Positions 26,960 through 37,593 of a DNA stretch of 64,000 nt are shown in pieces (position 1 is the first letter of the stretch; every line of letters begins with the position of its first letter). The position numbers were made by a program, and so were the translations under genes. This stretch comes from Thermoanaerobaculia bacterium (GTDB taxonomy: Bacteria; Acidobacteriota; Thermoanaerobaculia; Gp7-AA8). The DNA lies in NCBI GenBank assembly GCA_017883205.1, contig JADGNZ010000011.1, positions 1 to 64,000 of the forward strand, read 5' to 3'. The notes under the pieces were generated by a model that saw nothing but the letters and a program-made list of their open reading frames with translations, did not search any database and was not told the origin of the DNA.

Positions 26960-27346
26960 TCAGCTCGCAACTTTGGCTCGTCCGAAGACAACTGCCCCAA
27001 ACGCGACGGCGAAGACGACGTAGATCGCGGTGCACACCAGGACCGCGACGGCACGCTCGCCGGCCACGACAGCCTTCACCAGCGCGATGCCCGCGACAGC
27101 GAAGTGCAGGAAGTTGCCCATCGAGACCGGGCGGCTGTAGATGCCGCCGATGAGGCTTTCTTTGGCCATCCAGTTGAGCATGGCGAAGCCGAGGTAGGTG
27201 GCGCCGAGGACCTGGACCAGCAGAGGAAGCATGCGGCCACTCCCTCCGCCGAGCGAGGCGATGATCTCCTGCGGCAGGAACGTCGCGGCAACGCCGAGCG
27301 CGGCCATGACGAGCGCGCTGGAGGCCATGAGGAACTTCGTGCTCAT
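26960..27346 (-). CDS. Small four-helix membrane protein
   Basis: 128 residues with four hydrophobic segments (about 5-25, 42-62, 77-97, 102-122). No known motif is recognised. The start overlaps the permease stop by four bases, so it is translationally coupled as the last gene of the efflux operon. Possible small accessory membrane protein; function unknown. Confidence 0.75.
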   Translation of the reverse strand: MSTKFLMASSALVMAALGVAATFLPQEIIASLGGGSGRMLPLLVQVLGATYLGFAMLNWMAKESLIGGIYSRPVSMGNFLHFAVAGIALVKAVVAGERAVAVLVCTAIYVVFAVAFGAVVFGRAKVAS

Positions 27347-28563
27347 TCGTAGCGAAGCGCGTCGATGGGATCGAGCTTCGAGGCCTTCGCGGCGGGGTAG
27401 ATGCCGAAGATCACTCCGAGGATTGCGCAGAACATGAACGCGAGAACGATTGCCCAGAGCGGCGTGTGGACCGGAGGCAACTCCAGCCAGCGTTTGAGGA
27501 AGAGCCGGATGAGGGCCGCGCCGCCGTAGCCGCCGGCGATGCCGATGATGCCGCCGAATCCGGAGAGCGTGACGGCCTCGATGAGGAACTGGATCAGGAC
27601 ATCGTAGCGCCGCGCGCCGATCGCTTTGCGGATGCCGATCTCGCGCGTTCGCTCCGTCACGGACACCAGCATGATGTTCATGATGCCGATGCCGCCGACG
27701 AGCAGGGCGATGCCGACGACGGCGCCCATGATGCCGGTGGTCGTGTTCAGGACCGTGGAGATGGTCTTCATCAGCTCTTCCTGCGAGGTGATCTGGAAGT
27801 CGTTGGGCTGACCTTGTTTCAGATGATGACGGGCTCTGAGGATGTCGGTTATCTGCTCTTTGGCGAGATCCATATCGTCGCGGGTCTTCACCTGCATAGC
27901 AATCGGGAGATGCGTCATCCGGTCGGGTCCGTAGAGCATCTGCGCGGTGGCGAACGGGATGTAGATGACGTCGTCCGGATCGTTGCCGAGGGTCGAGCCG
28001 CGCTTCTCCATCACGCCGATGACGGTGAAGTTGTTGTCGTCCATCCGGATGTCTTTGCCGACGGCATCGGTCAGTCCGAGCTGTCTGGCGGCCTCGGAGC
28101 CCAGGACGCAGACGCGCTTCTTCGCCTCCTCATCGAGCGTGCCGAAGAAGCGGCCGTGATCGACATACTGCCTGACGACGTCGGGAAAGCTCTGGTTGAC
28201 GCCTCTGAGCGTTGTGTCGTGGTGCGTGTCGCCGTTCTTCAACGAGGCGTTCGCAATGAACAGCGGCGTGAAGTCGCGGACCGCCGTTGCGCCGCGCCGC
28301 ACGGCCACGGCATCGTCATATGTGAGCTCAGGTATGGGCAGGAATGGATTGCCGCGCGCGGACGAGAAGTCGGGGGCGACGCTGACGTAGGTCGCGCCAA
28401 CGTTCTCGAGCTGGCTCGAGATCTGATACTGCATGCCCTGCACGAGCGAGACGACGGCAATCACCGCGGCCACGCCAATCATCACACCGAGCACGGTGAG
28501 GATCGAGCGCATCTTGTTGGCGCTGATGGCAATGAGAGCAATCTTGACGTTTTCTAAGAACAT
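27343..28563 (-). CDS. MacB-like ABC transporter permease (FtsX domain)
   Basis: 406 residues. The N-terminal transmembrane helix (RSILTVLGVMIGVAAVIAVV) is followed by a periplasmic MacB_PCD domain (about 45-240) and a C-terminal FtsX domain with three helices, including GIGIMNIMLVSVTERTREIG and IGIRKAIGAR. The ending IYPAAKASKLDPIDALRYE is the usual family signature. It has no fused ATPase; that subunit is encoded separately just upstream. With the adaptor and TolC gene this makes a MacAB-TolC-type, mechanotransmission ABC exporter; the cargo is unknown. Confidence 0.93.
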   Translation of the reverse strand: MFLENVKIALIAISANKMRSILTVLGVMIGVAAVIAVVSLVQGMQYQISSQLENVGATYVSVAPDFSSARGNPFLPIPELTYDDAVAVRRGATAVRDFTPLFIANASLKNGDTHHDTTLRGVNQSFPDVVRQYVDHGRFFGTLDEEAKKRVCVLGSEAARQLGLTDAVGKDIRMDDNNFTVIGVMEKRGSTLGNDPDDVIYIPFATAQMLYGPDRMTHLPIAMQVKTRDDMDLAKEQITDILRARHHLKQGQPNDFQITSQEELMKTISTVLNTTTGIMGAVVGIALLVGGIGIMNIMLVSVTERTREIGIRKAIGARRYDVLIQFLIEAVTLSGFGGIIGIAGGYGGAALIRLFLKRWLELPPVHTPLWAIVLAFMFCAILGVIFGIYPAAKASKLDPIDALRYE

Positions 28564-28621
28564 CGCGGTCTGAGTCTAGATGATCCGGAAGGCGCAGGCG
28601 GCGATTTCGCCGTCGTGCCGG

Positions 28622-29311
28622 CTAGTCGGTGATCTTGCCGTCGCGGAGGTGAATGACGCGCTGCGCTTCCTGCGCGACATCATCTTCATGCGTAACCATG
28701 ATGATGGAGTTGCCGCGTGAGGATAGCTCGCGGAAGAGGTCGAGAATCTCGCGGCCGGTCTGGGAGTCGAGGTTACCGGTCGGCTCGTCGGCGAGGAGCA
28801 GGGAGGGCTTGTTGACGAGCGCCCGGGCGATGGCGACACGCTGCCGCTGACCGCCGGAAAGCTCGTTCGGCTGGTGATTCATCCGATCGCCCAACCCGAC
28901 GGCGGTGAGCGCCTCTTCGGCCATTTCGCGGCGCTCGTGGCGTCCGATCTTCGCGTAGACCAGCGGCAGCTCGACGTTCTGCAACGCCGTGGTTCGGGCA
29001 AGGAGATTGAATGTCTGGAAAACGAATCCGATCTTCTTGTTGCGCACGGCTGCCAGCGCGTCGTCGTCCATCGACTCGACCGGAATCCCGTCGAGGATGT
29101 ACTGGCCTCCGGATGGGCGGTCAAGGCAGCCGACGATGTTCATGAGTGTCGATTTGCCGGAGCCTGACGGTCCCATGATGGCGACGTACTCGCCATGATC
29201 GATGATGAGATCGACGCCACGAAGCGCGAAGATGTCCTGCGGTCCGAGCTGGTAGGTGCGCGTGAGCTCGCGCATCTCGATAAGGTGATGTCCGTTTCCG
29301 TTCTCAGTCAC
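28622..29311 (-). CDS. MacB/LolD-type ABC transporter ATPase
   Basis: 229 residues with Walker [10 protein letters not shown], signature [15 protein letters not shown], Walker [13 protein letters not shown] and the H-loop in [19 protein letters not shown] is typical of the MacB/LolD group. It powers the FtsX-type permease encoded 58 bp downstream. The start overlaps the adaptor gene by four bases. Confidence 0.95.
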   Translation of the reverse strand: MTENGNGHHLIEMRELTRTYQLGPQDIFALRGVDLIIDHGEYVAIMGPSGSGKSTLMNIVGCLDRPSGGQYILDGIPVESMDDDALAAVRNKKIGFVFQTFNLLARTTALQNVELPLVYAKIGRHERREMAEEALTAVGLGDRMNHQPNELSGGQRQRVAIARALVNKPSLLLADEPTGNLDSQTGREILDLFRELSSRGNSIIMVTHEDDVAQEAQRVIHLRDGKITD

Positions 29312-30552
29312 TTTGAGGCCGTCCCGTTTTGAGGAGTCTTTGACTCTTCTTTCGTCACTTCTACGGAATCGCCGTCTTTCAGTTTCTTCAGGGTGCGGAA
29401 AGGTCCGGAGACGACTTTCGCATTTGCCACTGCGCCCGAGGTGAGCACGACATGCGTGGCGTCGCTCACACCCGTCTTGACCTCGGTCATCTTGACTTTG
29501 CCGTCGTTCACGACGAAGACGTATTTCAGCTTCGGCGCCTTCTCGTCCTCATCGTCGGTGCCGGTAGGCGACTTCGCCAGCGATGGAGGGACGCGCTCGA
29601 CGACGCTCTGAATCGGAACCGACAAGGCACTGCCGGCGCTGGTCGTGACGATCGAGACCTGCGACGTCATCCCGGGACGAAGGCGGTCATCAGGATTGTC
29701 GATCTGGACTTTCACTTTGAAGTAGCGCATGCCGGAGGCAGTGCCTTGCTTCAACGCAGCGGAGCTGCCGATCTCGGCGACATGTCCTGCGTACTCTTTG
29801 TCCGGAATGGCATCGACGTGGACTTTGGCTGGCTCGTTGATACGGATGCCGGTGATCTCGGTCTCCCCCACCTGCGCCTCGACGAGAATCTCGGAAAGGT
29901 CCGCGATGACGGCGATGACGGATCCGGGATTGTTCATCGTTCCGGTGATGACGACTTCGCCTTCGTGTGCGTTGAGCTGGACGGCCTTGCCATCGATCGG
30001 CGAAAGGATGGTCGTGTGACTGAGGTCGGTCTGCGCCTGCTGGAGAATTGCCTCGGCCTGCGCTACGCCCTGCGTTGCGGATTCGGATCCGGCAACAGCG
30101 TTGTCATAGGCCTGCCTCGCCTGGTCGAACAGATCCTGCGCCTGGATTCCCTGCAGCTTGAGGTTGTTGGCGCGTTTGTATGCGGTCTCCGCGGTGGATA
30201 GCGCAGTTTTCGCGCGTACCACTTCGATTCTGCTGCTGGAGACCGCAGCTACCGCGTGCAGATACGCCGCCTGGTACGCGGTCTTCTCGAGATCGACCAG
30301 ACGCTGGTCTTTGTGTACGTCGTCGCCCTCGGCGAAATAGATCTTCTCGATCTTGCCGACGATGTGGGCGCTGATGTTGACGGAGACTTTCGGGTCGATC
30401 TCACCCGGTGCCGTGACGATCGCCTGGATGTTGCGCGCCGTCACCGGCTCGATGTAGACAGGCTCGCCCTTGGAGCCGCCGCCGCGAACGCTCGCAAAGA
30501 TGATGGCGCCAACGAGGACGAGCGCACCAATGATGATGAGCGGCTTCTTCAT
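29308..30552 (-). CDS. MacA-like periplasmic adaptor protein
   Basis: 414 residues with one N-terminal membrane anchor ([18 protein letters not shown]). The barrel-sandwich (lipoyl) half [20 protein letters not shown], a long helical hairpin (about 100-170) and beta-barrel segments follow, with the conserved [20 protein letters not shown]. This is the HlyD/MacA membrane-fusion organisation that links an inner-membrane ABC pump to TolC. Four-base overlaps with both neighbours show tight coupling. The C-terminal tail is Lys/Glu-rich. Confidence 0.93.
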   Translation of the reverse strand: MKKPLIIIGALVLVGAIIFASVRGGGSKGEPVYIEPVTARNIQAIVTAPGEIDPKVSVNISAHIVGKIEKIYFAEGDDVHKDQRLVDLEKTAYQAAYLHAVAAVSSSRIEVVRAKTALSTAETAYKRANNLKLQGIQAQDLFDQARQAYDNAVAGSESATQGVAQAEAILQQAQTDLSHTTILSPIDGKAVQLNAHEGEVVITGTMNNPGSVIAVIADLSEILVEAQVGETEITGIRINEPAKVHVDAIPDKEYAGHVAEIGSSAALKQGTASGMRYFKVKVQIDNPDDRLRPGMTSQVSIVTTSAGSALSVPIQSVVERVPPSLAKSPTGTDDEDEKAPKLKYVFVVNDGKVKMTEVKTGVSDATHVVLTSGAVANAKVVSGPFRTLKKLKDGDSVEVTKEESKTPQNGTASK

Positions 30553-31313
30553 TTACTCGCACGCAATGACTGCATCGCCGGGCCGATCAGCTTGAAGCAG
30601 AGCACGACGATCCAGAGGCTGATGATGATGACCGCCGATTTGACCCGCGACACGCGCGCCAGGTACGCGAACCCGATGATCATCAGCGCGAGGAACCAGA
30701 TACTGAAGATATCGATCGAGGACAGGAGCGCGAAGGCCATCGGATTGGCCTTGTAGTCGGCGAGAAACCCGAGGTTCGAGCGGACGAGCGTCGCCAACCC
30801 CTGCGCCGGGATGATGCCGCCCTTCGCCAGAATGATGATCATCATGATGACGCTCTTGATCACCCCTGGCATCGACGAATAGCACGTCACGGAGAAGGCT
30901 TGCTTGAAGTCGCCCTCACCGCCAAACAGGCGGAAGGCGAGCAGCAATACGCCGGCGATGATGAGCAGGCTGATGGCGCTGATGACAGGCGACAGATAGG
31001 TCGCCACCTTTCCGATGCCGGCCGCAAACTTGACGCCGCGCTCGACCTGCTCGGGCGATGCGTTCTTGTTCTGTTGCTCGATCGCTTCGCGGGCAGCGGC
31101 GCCGAAGTCGGCGTGCTGCGCGATGACGACGCCCGCGCCCAGCGACAGGATCAGCAGGATAACGAGTGGCAATACCCAGTCGGGCTTTCTCGCGATCGAC
31201 GCCAGCGTGGCATCGGGCGAGAAGAGCACTCCGATGATTCGTTGAAACCCGCTCGGCTCCGGTCCCGCGGCGGACGGAGGCGGAATTAGGGCGTCATCCT
31301 GACCAGCAGTCAT
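30549..31313 (-). CDS. Yip1-family membrane protein
   Basis: 254 residues. After a Pro-rich N-terminus comes FQRIIGVLFSPDATLASIAR, the usual opening of bacterial Yip1-domain proteins, then five hydrophobic segments. The family is known for membrane localisation only. Its place between the TolC-like gene (3-bp gap) and the adaptor gene (four-base overlap) suggests a part in the assembly or regulation of this exporter; that is inference. Confidence 0.8.
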   Translation of the reverse strand: MTAGQDDALIPPPSAAGPEPSGFQRIIGVLFSPDATLASIARKPDWVLPLVILLILSLGAGVVIAQHADFGAAAREAIEQQNKNASPEQVERGVKFAAGIGKVATYLSPVISAISLLIIAGVLLLAFRLFGGEGDFKQAFSVTCYSSMPGVIKSVIMMIIILAKGGIIPAQGLATLVRSNLGFLADYKANPMAFALLSSIDIFSIWFLALMIIGFAYLARVSRVKSAVIIISLWIVVLCFKLIGPAMQSLRASK

Positions 31314-31316
31314 GGC

Positions 31317-33047
31317 TCATTTCTCCTTATCGTTGTCGTGGGAAGAGAAGTTGAGCCAATTGTAACGGTTGAAGTGGGCGAAGATCGAGGGCTCGTCTAC
31401 CGGTGGCAGGTCGACAGAGATATTGCGGGTGGCGAGCAGGTCGCCGACAGCACGATGGTACGCAGCGATGGCCTTGTTATAACCGACCAGAGCCTGCAAC
31501 TCGGCGCCGCGTGCGTCCGAGAGCTGTTGCTGGATCTGCAACACCTGGAAGTTGGTGCTCATGCCGTTCTCGTAGCGCTTGCGCTCGGCGTTGACGTTTT
31601 CCTCTGCTGCTTCCCTCGCTGTCTTTGCCGCGAAAATATTCTTCGCCGCTGTATCGATGGCGCGCACGGCCGTGCGGACATCAACGTCGATATTCTGGCG
31701 TGACTGCGCTTCGGCTGCCTGCGAAAGCTCCATGTCCAGTCGAGCGCGCGTTTTTTCGGCGCGAGCAGCAAAATTGAAGACAGGCACTCCGACCGTCAGC
31801 CCAATGTTCCAGCCGGGAAAATCGTTTCTGACGATCTGGTTCACCGCGTTCGAGAAATTCGTCGAACTACCGAAGGTTGTCGATACCGGTGTTCCTGCCA
31901 CGCCGGAGAGGTTGTAGCCAAGGTTCAAGTCGACCTGGGGCAGGACCTGATTGCGTGCGTAGTTGTACGTGACCTTGCGGATGTCGGTCGTAATCTGCTG
32001 CTCCTTGATCTCCGGCCGAAGCTCATACGCGCGGGCTACCGCCTCATTGAGGTTGATGGTCATCGGCGTGTAGTCGATGGAGTCGGTCGGGATGATGGGG
32101 CGATCCCATTCGTCGGGAGCGACGTTGAGCAGCGCGCGCAGCCGGTCCTCGGCGGCGCGGACAGCGGCCACCGCATTGATGAGATTCTCTTCGCCGGTGG
32201 CAATCTGCACTCGCGGCTGGAGGATATCGAGCGGTGCCGATGCGCCAACGTCGATGCGAATCTGCGTGATGCGCGATTGGTCACGGGCAAGGAAGAGCGC
32301 CTCTTTCACCACGTCGACGAAACGGCGGGTGTAGATAAGGTCGTAGTACGCCTGTTCGACCGCTGAGGTGGTGTCAAGCAGCACGACCTTAAATGCCTCG
32401 CGGCCGATTCCGAGGTTGTCACGGGCAATGGTGATTCCGCGACGCGTGATGTCTACTCCGAAGTTTCGCGCCAGCGGCTGCGTGAACGTGAAGCCGAGGC
32501 CCGTATCGAACTCGGGGCTGAATAAGGCGCCCCCGCTCGTGGTCGTTTTCCGCACATTGGAGCCCGACAGCAGCAGGTTTCCGCCGGTCGGGATGGTGTC
32601 CCGAAGCGATACATCTGCCTCTGTTCTGGCGCCGCCCGTCGACACGAACTGCGATGTGGCGGGACTTTGACTGCTCGAGTGGTTGAGTGTGGCGCTGGCG
32701 AAAGGATCAAAGACCCCATACGCCCCGGTCACCGCCGCGCCGGCCATCCCCAGGTCGTAGCGCTGAAGCTGCACGCCGATATTCTTCTCCAGCGTGGTAT
32801 GGATGGCGTCGTCGAGCGACAGTCGCATCGCACGCGGGTCGCTGGCATCCTTGTCGGTATCAGCAGTGACCGGCGGGGTTGCCGCCTGATCGGATTTGGG
32901 GATATCGGCATTCGCCTGTGCCTGATCCGTGGTGACGGTACCTGGCTGCGGCGTCGAAGTCGTCGTCTTTTTCGTCGTCTGTGCTGACAGCGACACGGCG
33001 CCCGTCACGCAGATGATGATCAGCAACCGTCGAACAGCGGTATTCAT
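31317..33047 (-). CDS. TolC-family outer-membrane efflux protein
   Basis: 576 residues from ATG 33047 behind GGAGGG. The frame is open to 33332 but the upstream part is not protein-like. The signal peptide MNTAVRRLLIIICVTGAVSLS ends at SAQ and is followed by a Thr/Pro/Asp-rich linker of about 70 residues. Two OEP repeats follow, with long helices (LRALLNVAPDEWDR, VARAYELRPEIKEQQ, AAEENVNAERKRYENG). It should form the outer-membrane exit duct for the adjacent ABC exporter and is the first gene of the six-gene operon. The long acidic N-terminal linker is unusual for TolC itself. Confidence 0.92.
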   Translation of the reverse strand: MNTAVRRLLIIICVTGAVSLSAQTTKKTTTSTPQPGTVTTDQAQANADIPKSDQAATPPVTADTDKDASDPRAMRLSLDDAIHTTLEKNIGVQLQRYDLGMAGAAVTGAYGVFDPFASATLNHSSSQSPATSQFVSTGGARTEADVSLRDTIPTGGNLLLSGSNVRKTTTSGGALFSPEFDTGLGFTFTQPLARNFGVDITRRGITIARDNLGIGREAFKVVLLDTTSAVEQAYYDLIYTRRFVDVVKEALFLARDQSRITQIRIDVGASAPLDILQPRVQIATGEENLINAVAAVRAAEDRLRALLNVAPDEWDRPIIPTDSIDYTPMTINLNEAVARAYELRPEIKEQQITTDIRKVTYNYARNQVLPQVDLNLGYNLSGVAGTPVSTTFGSSTNFSNAVNQIVRNDFPGWNIGLTVGVPVFNFAARAEKTRARLDMELSQAAEAQSRQNIDVDVRTAVRAIDTAAKNIFAAKTAREAAEENVNAERKRYENGMSTNFQVLQIQQQLSDARGAELQALVGYNKAIAAYHRAVGDLLATRNISVDLPPVDEPSIFAHFNRYNWLNFSSHDNDKEK

Positions 33048-33202
33048 GTAAACCCTCCTGGACACGCCTCTTCTACGCATCATTCTATGGATTGTTTCGC
33101 TCGCGCGCCGCGGCCTGAGCGATGGCCAAGCGGACCGTTTTCCGGCGGGCGCATTGTATTCGTTGCCGGTACGTTTGACGGAAAGAAACGTGGAATGTCG
33201 TT

Positions 33203-34252
33203 TTACGAAGGCAATGCCGCGGCCGGCGCGACAGGCTCGCCGGCGAAGTGGCAGGCCGCGAATTGACCCGGCTTGTGCTCGATGAGCGGCGGTACGACAT
33301 CGCTGCAGATCGGGAACTGCGCGATCGGGCAACGGGTGTGAAACACGCAGCCGCTCGGAGGATTGAGCGGCGTCGGAATGTCTCCGCGGAGAATGATCCG
33401 GCTCTTGTGCCTGGTCGGGTCGGGAATCGGAACAGCGGACAAAAGCGCCCTCGTGTATGGATGCAGCGGATCGGCGTAGAGCTCGCGCCGGCCGGCCAGC
33501 TCCATGATCTTGCCGAGGTACATCACGGCCACGCGCGTGGAAATGTGCTCGACGACTGAAAGATCGTGAGCGATGAAGAGATAGGTCAACCCGAGCTGCT
33601 CCTGCAGGTCCTGGAGCAGGTTGACGACCTGCGCCTGCACGGAGACATCGAGCGCGGAGACCGGCTCATCGAGCACGAGGAACTTCGGGTTGGTGGCCAG
33701 AGCGCGGGCGACGCCGATCCGCTGCCGCTGGCCGCCGGAGAACTCGTGGGGATAGCGTTTCTGGTAGTCCGGACTGAGCCCGACCGTCTCGAGGAGCTGC
33801 GCAACGCGTGACGCGCGATCGCCGGATGACATCCCGCCATGAATGATGAGCGGCTCGGCGATGATCGTGCCGACGGTCATGCGCGGATTGAGCGATGCAT
33901 ACGGATCCTGAAACACGATCTGCATGTGGCGTCGCATGCGGCGCATGTCGCCGGAGTCGAGATTGAGAACATTCTGTCCGTCGAATTCGACGCTGCCCGA
34001 TGTGGGCTCGATCAGCCGGAGGATGCACCGTCCGACGGTGGTCTTGCCCGATCCCGATTCGCCGACGAGGCCGAGCGTCTCACCGCGGCTTACGCCGAAG
34101 CTGATGCCATCGACCGCCTTCACCTGCGCGACGACGCGCGAGAGAACTCCGCGCTTGACGGGGAAGTACTTCGTCAGATCGCGCACGACGAGAAGAGGCT
34201 GGCCCATACCGAGTGGGAGAGTGGACGCCGGTTCGAGTGCGGCGACGGTCAT
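33203..34252 (-). CDS. Peptide ABC transporter ATPase (OppF/DppF type)
   Basis: 349 residues. Walker A is GESGSGKTT, the signature [15 protein letters not shown], Walker [15 protein letters not shown], and the H-loop FIAHDLSVV. The C-terminal oligo_HPY extension with [11 protein letters not shown] and further Cys residues suggests the Fe-S cluster seen in this family. It would drive import of oligopeptides or dipeptides together with the OppD-type ATPase upstream. Permease and binding-protein genes are absent from the window, so the operon is split or incomplete here. Confidence 0.92.
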   Translation of the reverse strand: MTVAALEPASTLPLGMGQPLLVVRDLTKYFPVKRGVLSRVVAQVKAVDGISFGVSRGETLGLVGESGSGKTTVGRCILRLIEPTSGSVEFDGQNVLNLDSGDMRRMRRHMQIVFQDPYASLNPRMTVGTIIAEPLIIHGGMSSGDRASRVAQLLETVGLSPDYQKRYPHEFSGGQRQRIGVARALATNPKFLVLDEPVSALDVSVQAQVVNLLQDLQEQLGLTYLFIAHDLSVVEHISTRVAVMYLGKIMELAGRRELYADPLHPYTRALLSAVPIPDPTRHKSRIILRGDIPTPLNPPSGCVFHTRCPIAQFPICSDVVPPLIEHKPGQFAACHFAGEPVAPAAALPS

Positions 34253-34356
34253 GTGCGGGCTCCCGCGTTAGCCCGAATTGCGCACACCTTTCGCGGCTTC
34301 ATTGCGTGGAGCGATTGGAGAGAGTCGCGATAAGAGCGTGAGGAATGCTTCACCAT

Positions 34357-35454
34357 TCAGTTCTTCTCCAACCGTTCCGTGTCCGCCTCATCGCCATGCA
34401 AATAGCAGCGCGCGTCGTGACCGGGACTAACGAGCATCAGCGCCGGCTCGTTGCCGAGGCAGATGTCCATCACATCGGGGCAGCGCGGGTTGAACTTGCA
34501 GCCGCGTGGAAGATTGGAGATCGACGGAACCATCCCTTTGATCGTTGGCAACCGGTGCGGCGCCGATGGATCGCCGGCGCTGACACTCGGCAGTGACTTG
34601 AGCAGGCCGCGGGTGTACGGATGCGCGGGCCTCGCGAAGAGCTCGCGAACCGGCGATTCCTCGACGACGCGGCCGGTGTACATCACGATCACGCGCTCGC
34701 AGAATTCGGCGACGATGCCGAGGTCGTGAGTGATGAGAAGGATGGCCAGCCCGAGTCGCTGCTGCAACGACGCCAGCAACTCCATGATCTGCGCCTGGAT
34801 GGTCACGTCGAGCGCCGTCGTCGGCTCGTCGGCGATGAGCAGCTCGGGATCGCACGACAACGCCATCGCGATCATCACGCGTTGCCGCATGCCGCCGGAA
34901 AGCTGGTGCGGATAGTCGTCGAGCCGTTTGATCGGATCGGGAATCGATACGAGCTCCAGCATCTCCCCCGCCCGCTTCCACGCCTGCTTTCGCGACACTT
35001 TGTTGTGAATCCGAATGGCCTCGGCCACCTGCGCGCCGATCTTGAACACCGGATTGAGCGACGTCATCGGCTCCTGAAACACCATGGCGATGTCGTTGCC
35101 GCGCACGGTGCGCATATCTCGCTCCGAAAGCTCCGCCAGATTGCGCCCTTTGAAGTGAACCTCACCCGCCGTGATCCGTCCCGGCGGCGCGACGAGGCGC
35201 ATGATCGACATGGCCGTGACGCTCTTGCCGCATCCCGATTCGCCGACCAGCGCCAACGCCTCCCCTTTCCGCACGTTGAAGGAGACATTGTCGACGGCGT
35301 GAACGAATCCACTCCCTGTAGGAAACGAGGTACGGAGATTCCTGACTTCGAGGATGGACTCGCGCGGATCGACGCCGGCATCAGCCACGCGCGCGCCCGG
35401 CAACCCCAATGGCTGCCCCATTTGCACGCTCCCCGTCATCGGCTGCTCCGTCAC
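34357..35454 (-). CDS. Peptide ABC transporter ATPase (OppD/DppD type)
   Basis: Up to 365 residues from GTG 35454. ATG 35439 (GGAG upstream) or ATG 35421 (GGGGAG upstream) are credible alternative starts, since conserved sequence begins only at about residue 33. Walker [10 protein letters not shown], signature [15 protein letters not shown], Walker [15 protein letters not shown] and H-loop [10 protein letters not shown] are intact. The C-terminal [15 protein letters not shown] holds Fe-S-type cysteines. It pairs with the OppF-type gene 104 bp downstream. It is divergent from the DUF2283 gene. Confidence 0.92.
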   Translation of the reverse strand: MTEQPMTGSVQMGQPLGLPGARVADAGVDPRESILEVRNLRTSFPTGSGFVHAVDNVSFNVRKGEALALVGESGCGKSVTAMSIMRLVAPPGRITAGEVHFKGRNLAELSERDMRTVRGNDIAMVFQEPMTSLNPVFKIGAQVAEAIRIHNKVSRKQAWKRAGEMLELVSIPDPIKRLDDYPHQLSGGMRQRVMIAMALSCDPELLIADEPTTALDVTIQAQIMELLASLQQRLGLAILLITHDLGIVAEFCERVIVMYTGRVVEESPVRELFARPAHPYTRGLLKSLPSVSAGDPSAPHRLPTIKGMVPSISNLPRGCKFNPRCPDVMDICLGNEPALMLVSPGHDARCYLHGDEADTERLEKN

Positions 35455-35526
35455 GCGAAGCGGATCGTAGCAAGAATGGTGTCAGGGACGCCGAGGTATC
35501 CTCGGGGAGATGAAAAGGAGGCGACG

Positions 35527-35748
35527 ATGAAGTACTACTACGACGCTGAAAGCGATTCTCTCTTCATCAGCCTCCGTGACGGCGAATACGATGAGTCCGA
35601 GGAGATCTACGACGGCTTCGTGATCGACTTCGACAAGTCAGGTCGTCCTCTGAACATTGATATTGACCACGCCTCGAAGTTCGTAGACATCCCTCGACTA
35701 CGTCGAAGCATGGCGCCGGAGCCCGACGAGCCCGAGCAACCTCGTTAG
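35527..35748 (+). CDS. DUF2283 small protein
   Basis: 73 residues; ATG 35527 follows AAAAGGAGG closely. The sequence MKYYYDAESDSLFISLRDGE followed by FVIDFDKSGRPLNIDIDHAS is the complete DUF2283 domain. The family often neighbours DUF4258 or other small toxin-like genes, but none is present here, so it is an orphan copy. Function unknown. Confidence 0.88.
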   Translation: MKYYYDAESDSLFISLRDGEYDESEEIYDGFVIDFDKSGRPLNIDIDHASKFVDIPRLRRSMAPEPDEPEQPR

Positions 35749-35773
35749 CGAAACTGACAAGCAAACCCTTGTT

Positions 35774-35844
35774 ACCACAGAGACACAGAGGTCACAGAGG
35801 TCACAGAGAAGGCTTCACCTCTGTGTCCTCAGTGTCTCTGTGGT
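35774..35844. repeat. CACAGAG-type inverted repeat (copy 2)
   Basis: ACCACAGAGACAC.. at 35774 pairs with ..GTGTCTCTGTGGT ending 35844; the centre is an internal tandem of GTCACAGAG. It lies between the convergent DUF2283 and murJ genes. TAAGGTTTTTT follows on the plus strand, so it could act as a terminator for DUF2283. Confidence 0.8.
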
Positions 35845-35862
35845 TAAGGTTTTTTCGACCAA

Positions 35863-37530
35863 CTAACGCCGCGTGAACCGCTGCAACGTCGCTCGCGCCT
35901 CTGGTACACCGAGGGCGATCGCGGCGCCGAAGTAGACGAGTCCGAAGGTACCGGAGACCAGGATTGCTTCGCTGATGTGGCGGAACGGCAGATGCGGCGT
36001 GATGCGCGGCGCAACGTACCGATGGAAGGCAACGCCGGCCAGCGCCGCGCTCAATCCTGAGATCCAGAGCCGCCCGAGGAACGACGGCGCGAGCTTGACG
36101 CTGCCGATGCGTCGCGTGAGCGCGCGGCGCAGCATCGCGAACTCGATCCATCCTGCCATTCCCGCCGACGCCGTGAGACCGATCACGCCGAGAAGCGATG
36201 GCCCCTCCGGAAGGTTCGGCACGGGCATGTGCAGCAACACGATCAGGTCGATGATGTACGGGCGCAGCGGAAAAGCGAAGAGCAGTCCGAGAACGGCGGT
36301 GAGCGACACGCGCAGCATGGCAAAACGGAGCGGCGTTTTCGGATCGCGCAGCGCGTAGAACGCCGATGAGTAGAGCCGGCCGAGGGTCACGGCGAGCAGC
36401 CCGAAGGTCGAGCCGACGAGGATGTACCAGACGTAGAGAGTGTCATCGCCGTGAAACTCGCCCGACTGGTAGAGCGCCGCGACGAGCACTCGTCCGATGA
36501 AGATGAACGCCGTGACGGTCGGCACGACGAAGAACGCGATCTGCCGAAACCCGCGCTCGAGGCGCTTGCGCAGCAAGGCGTTGATCTCTTCGTCCGTGCC
36601 GATAGCTCCGGACATCCCCGGCAACTCCGCGGCGGCCACCGACATGCCGAAAAGACTGATCGGGAGAAAGTAGATCGTCTGCGCATACGACAGCCCGGCT
36701 ACGGCCGCGGTGCCAAGCCAACTGGCGATGATCTGATCGACATAGCCGCTCAGTTGCACGACGCCTCGGCTGATGACCACCGGCCCGAAGCTGCGGATGA
36801 CGGCCCGCACCGGCGGCAGCGCGGTCTGCAGAGAAAGTTTGATCCGCGGCGCGTATTTGATAACGAACGGCACCTGAATCCCGAACTGCAACGCGCAGCC
36901 GACGACGGTGCCCCACGAAAGCGCGATCACGAGGCCGCTCTGCGACGTCCGTCCGCCGAAGAAAAGGAGCGAGGCGATCATCGCCGCGTTCCAGACCACC
37001 GGCGCGACATACGAGACGAAGAACTTGTGATGACTGTTCAGAACGCCTAGACACCACGCAGAGAAGACGAGCAGTCCTGTTGCCGGGAAGAGGATCTGCA
37101 CGACGCGAATGGTCAGTTGCCGCACGTCACCGTGAAAGCCCGGGGCGATGAGGTCGATGATCCACGGCGTGATGAAGACGCAGACCGTCACGATGATCAT
37201 GACGATCACGCCGAGGAGCGAGAGGATTACGCCCGCCACACGGCCCGCCATCTCATCGTCATCCTCGGCGATCAAACGCGCATACACCGGAATGAACGAC
37301 GCGGAGAGAACTCCTTCACCGAAGAGGTTTTGCAGGAAGTTCGGGATCTTGAGGCCGGCGTTGTAGGCACCGGCGGCGGGCGAGTTGCCGAGGTAGTGCG
37401 CGAACACGCGGACGCGAATGAGACCGGCGATGCGGCTGAGGAGAATCCCGGCGGCGACGAGGACCGCAAAACCTGCCGCGCGCGGCTTCGGTTTCGGCCG
37501 GATGTTCGTGTTGATCGGATCGATGCTCAT
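35863..37530 (-). CDS. murJ: Lipid II flippase MurJ
   Basis: 555 residues with about 14 transmembrane segments. Family marks include an early GILLSRIAGLIRVRVFAHYL, GLKIPNFLQNLFGEGVLSAS and PVYARL, then FALRDPKTPLRFA-type sequence in the later half (FYALRDPKTPLRF). MurJ moves lipid II across the cytoplasmic membrane for peptidoglycan synthesis. It is divergently arranged with the FAD oxidoreductase gene across about 60 bp. ATG 37530 has only a weak ribosome binding site. Confidence 0.95.
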   Translation of the reverse strand: MSIDPINTNIRPKPKPRAAGFAVLVAAGILLSRIAGLIRVRVFAHYLGNSPAAGAYNAGLKIPNFLQNLFGEGVLSASFIPVYARLIAEDDDEMAGRVAGVILSLLGVIVMIIVTVCVFITPWIIDLIAPGFHGDVRQLTIRVVQILFPATGLLVFSAWCLGVLNSHHKFFVSYVAPVVWNAAMIASLLFFGGRTSQSGLVIALSWGTVVGCALQFGIQVPFVIKYAPRIKLSLQTALPPVRAVIRSFGPVVISRGVVQLSGYVDQIIASWLGTAAVAGLSYAQTIYFLPISLFGMSVAAAELPGMSGAIGTDEEINALLRKRLERGFRQIAFFVVPTVTAFIFIGRVLVAALYQSGEFHGDDTLYVWYILVGSTFGLLAVTLGRLYSSAFYALRDPKTPLRFAMLRVSLTAVLGLLFAFPLRPYIIDLIVLLHMPVPNLPEGPSLLGVIGLTASAGMAGWIEFAMLRRALTRRIGSVKLAPSFLGRLWISGLSAALAGVAFHRYVAPRITPHLPFRHISEAILVSGTFGLVYFGAAIALGVPEARATLQRFTRR

Positions 37531-37593
37531 CGATGAAGCGCAAGCCTACTGCGGAATTCGCGCCGGAATCGCGCGGTACCATACCGGGAAGTG

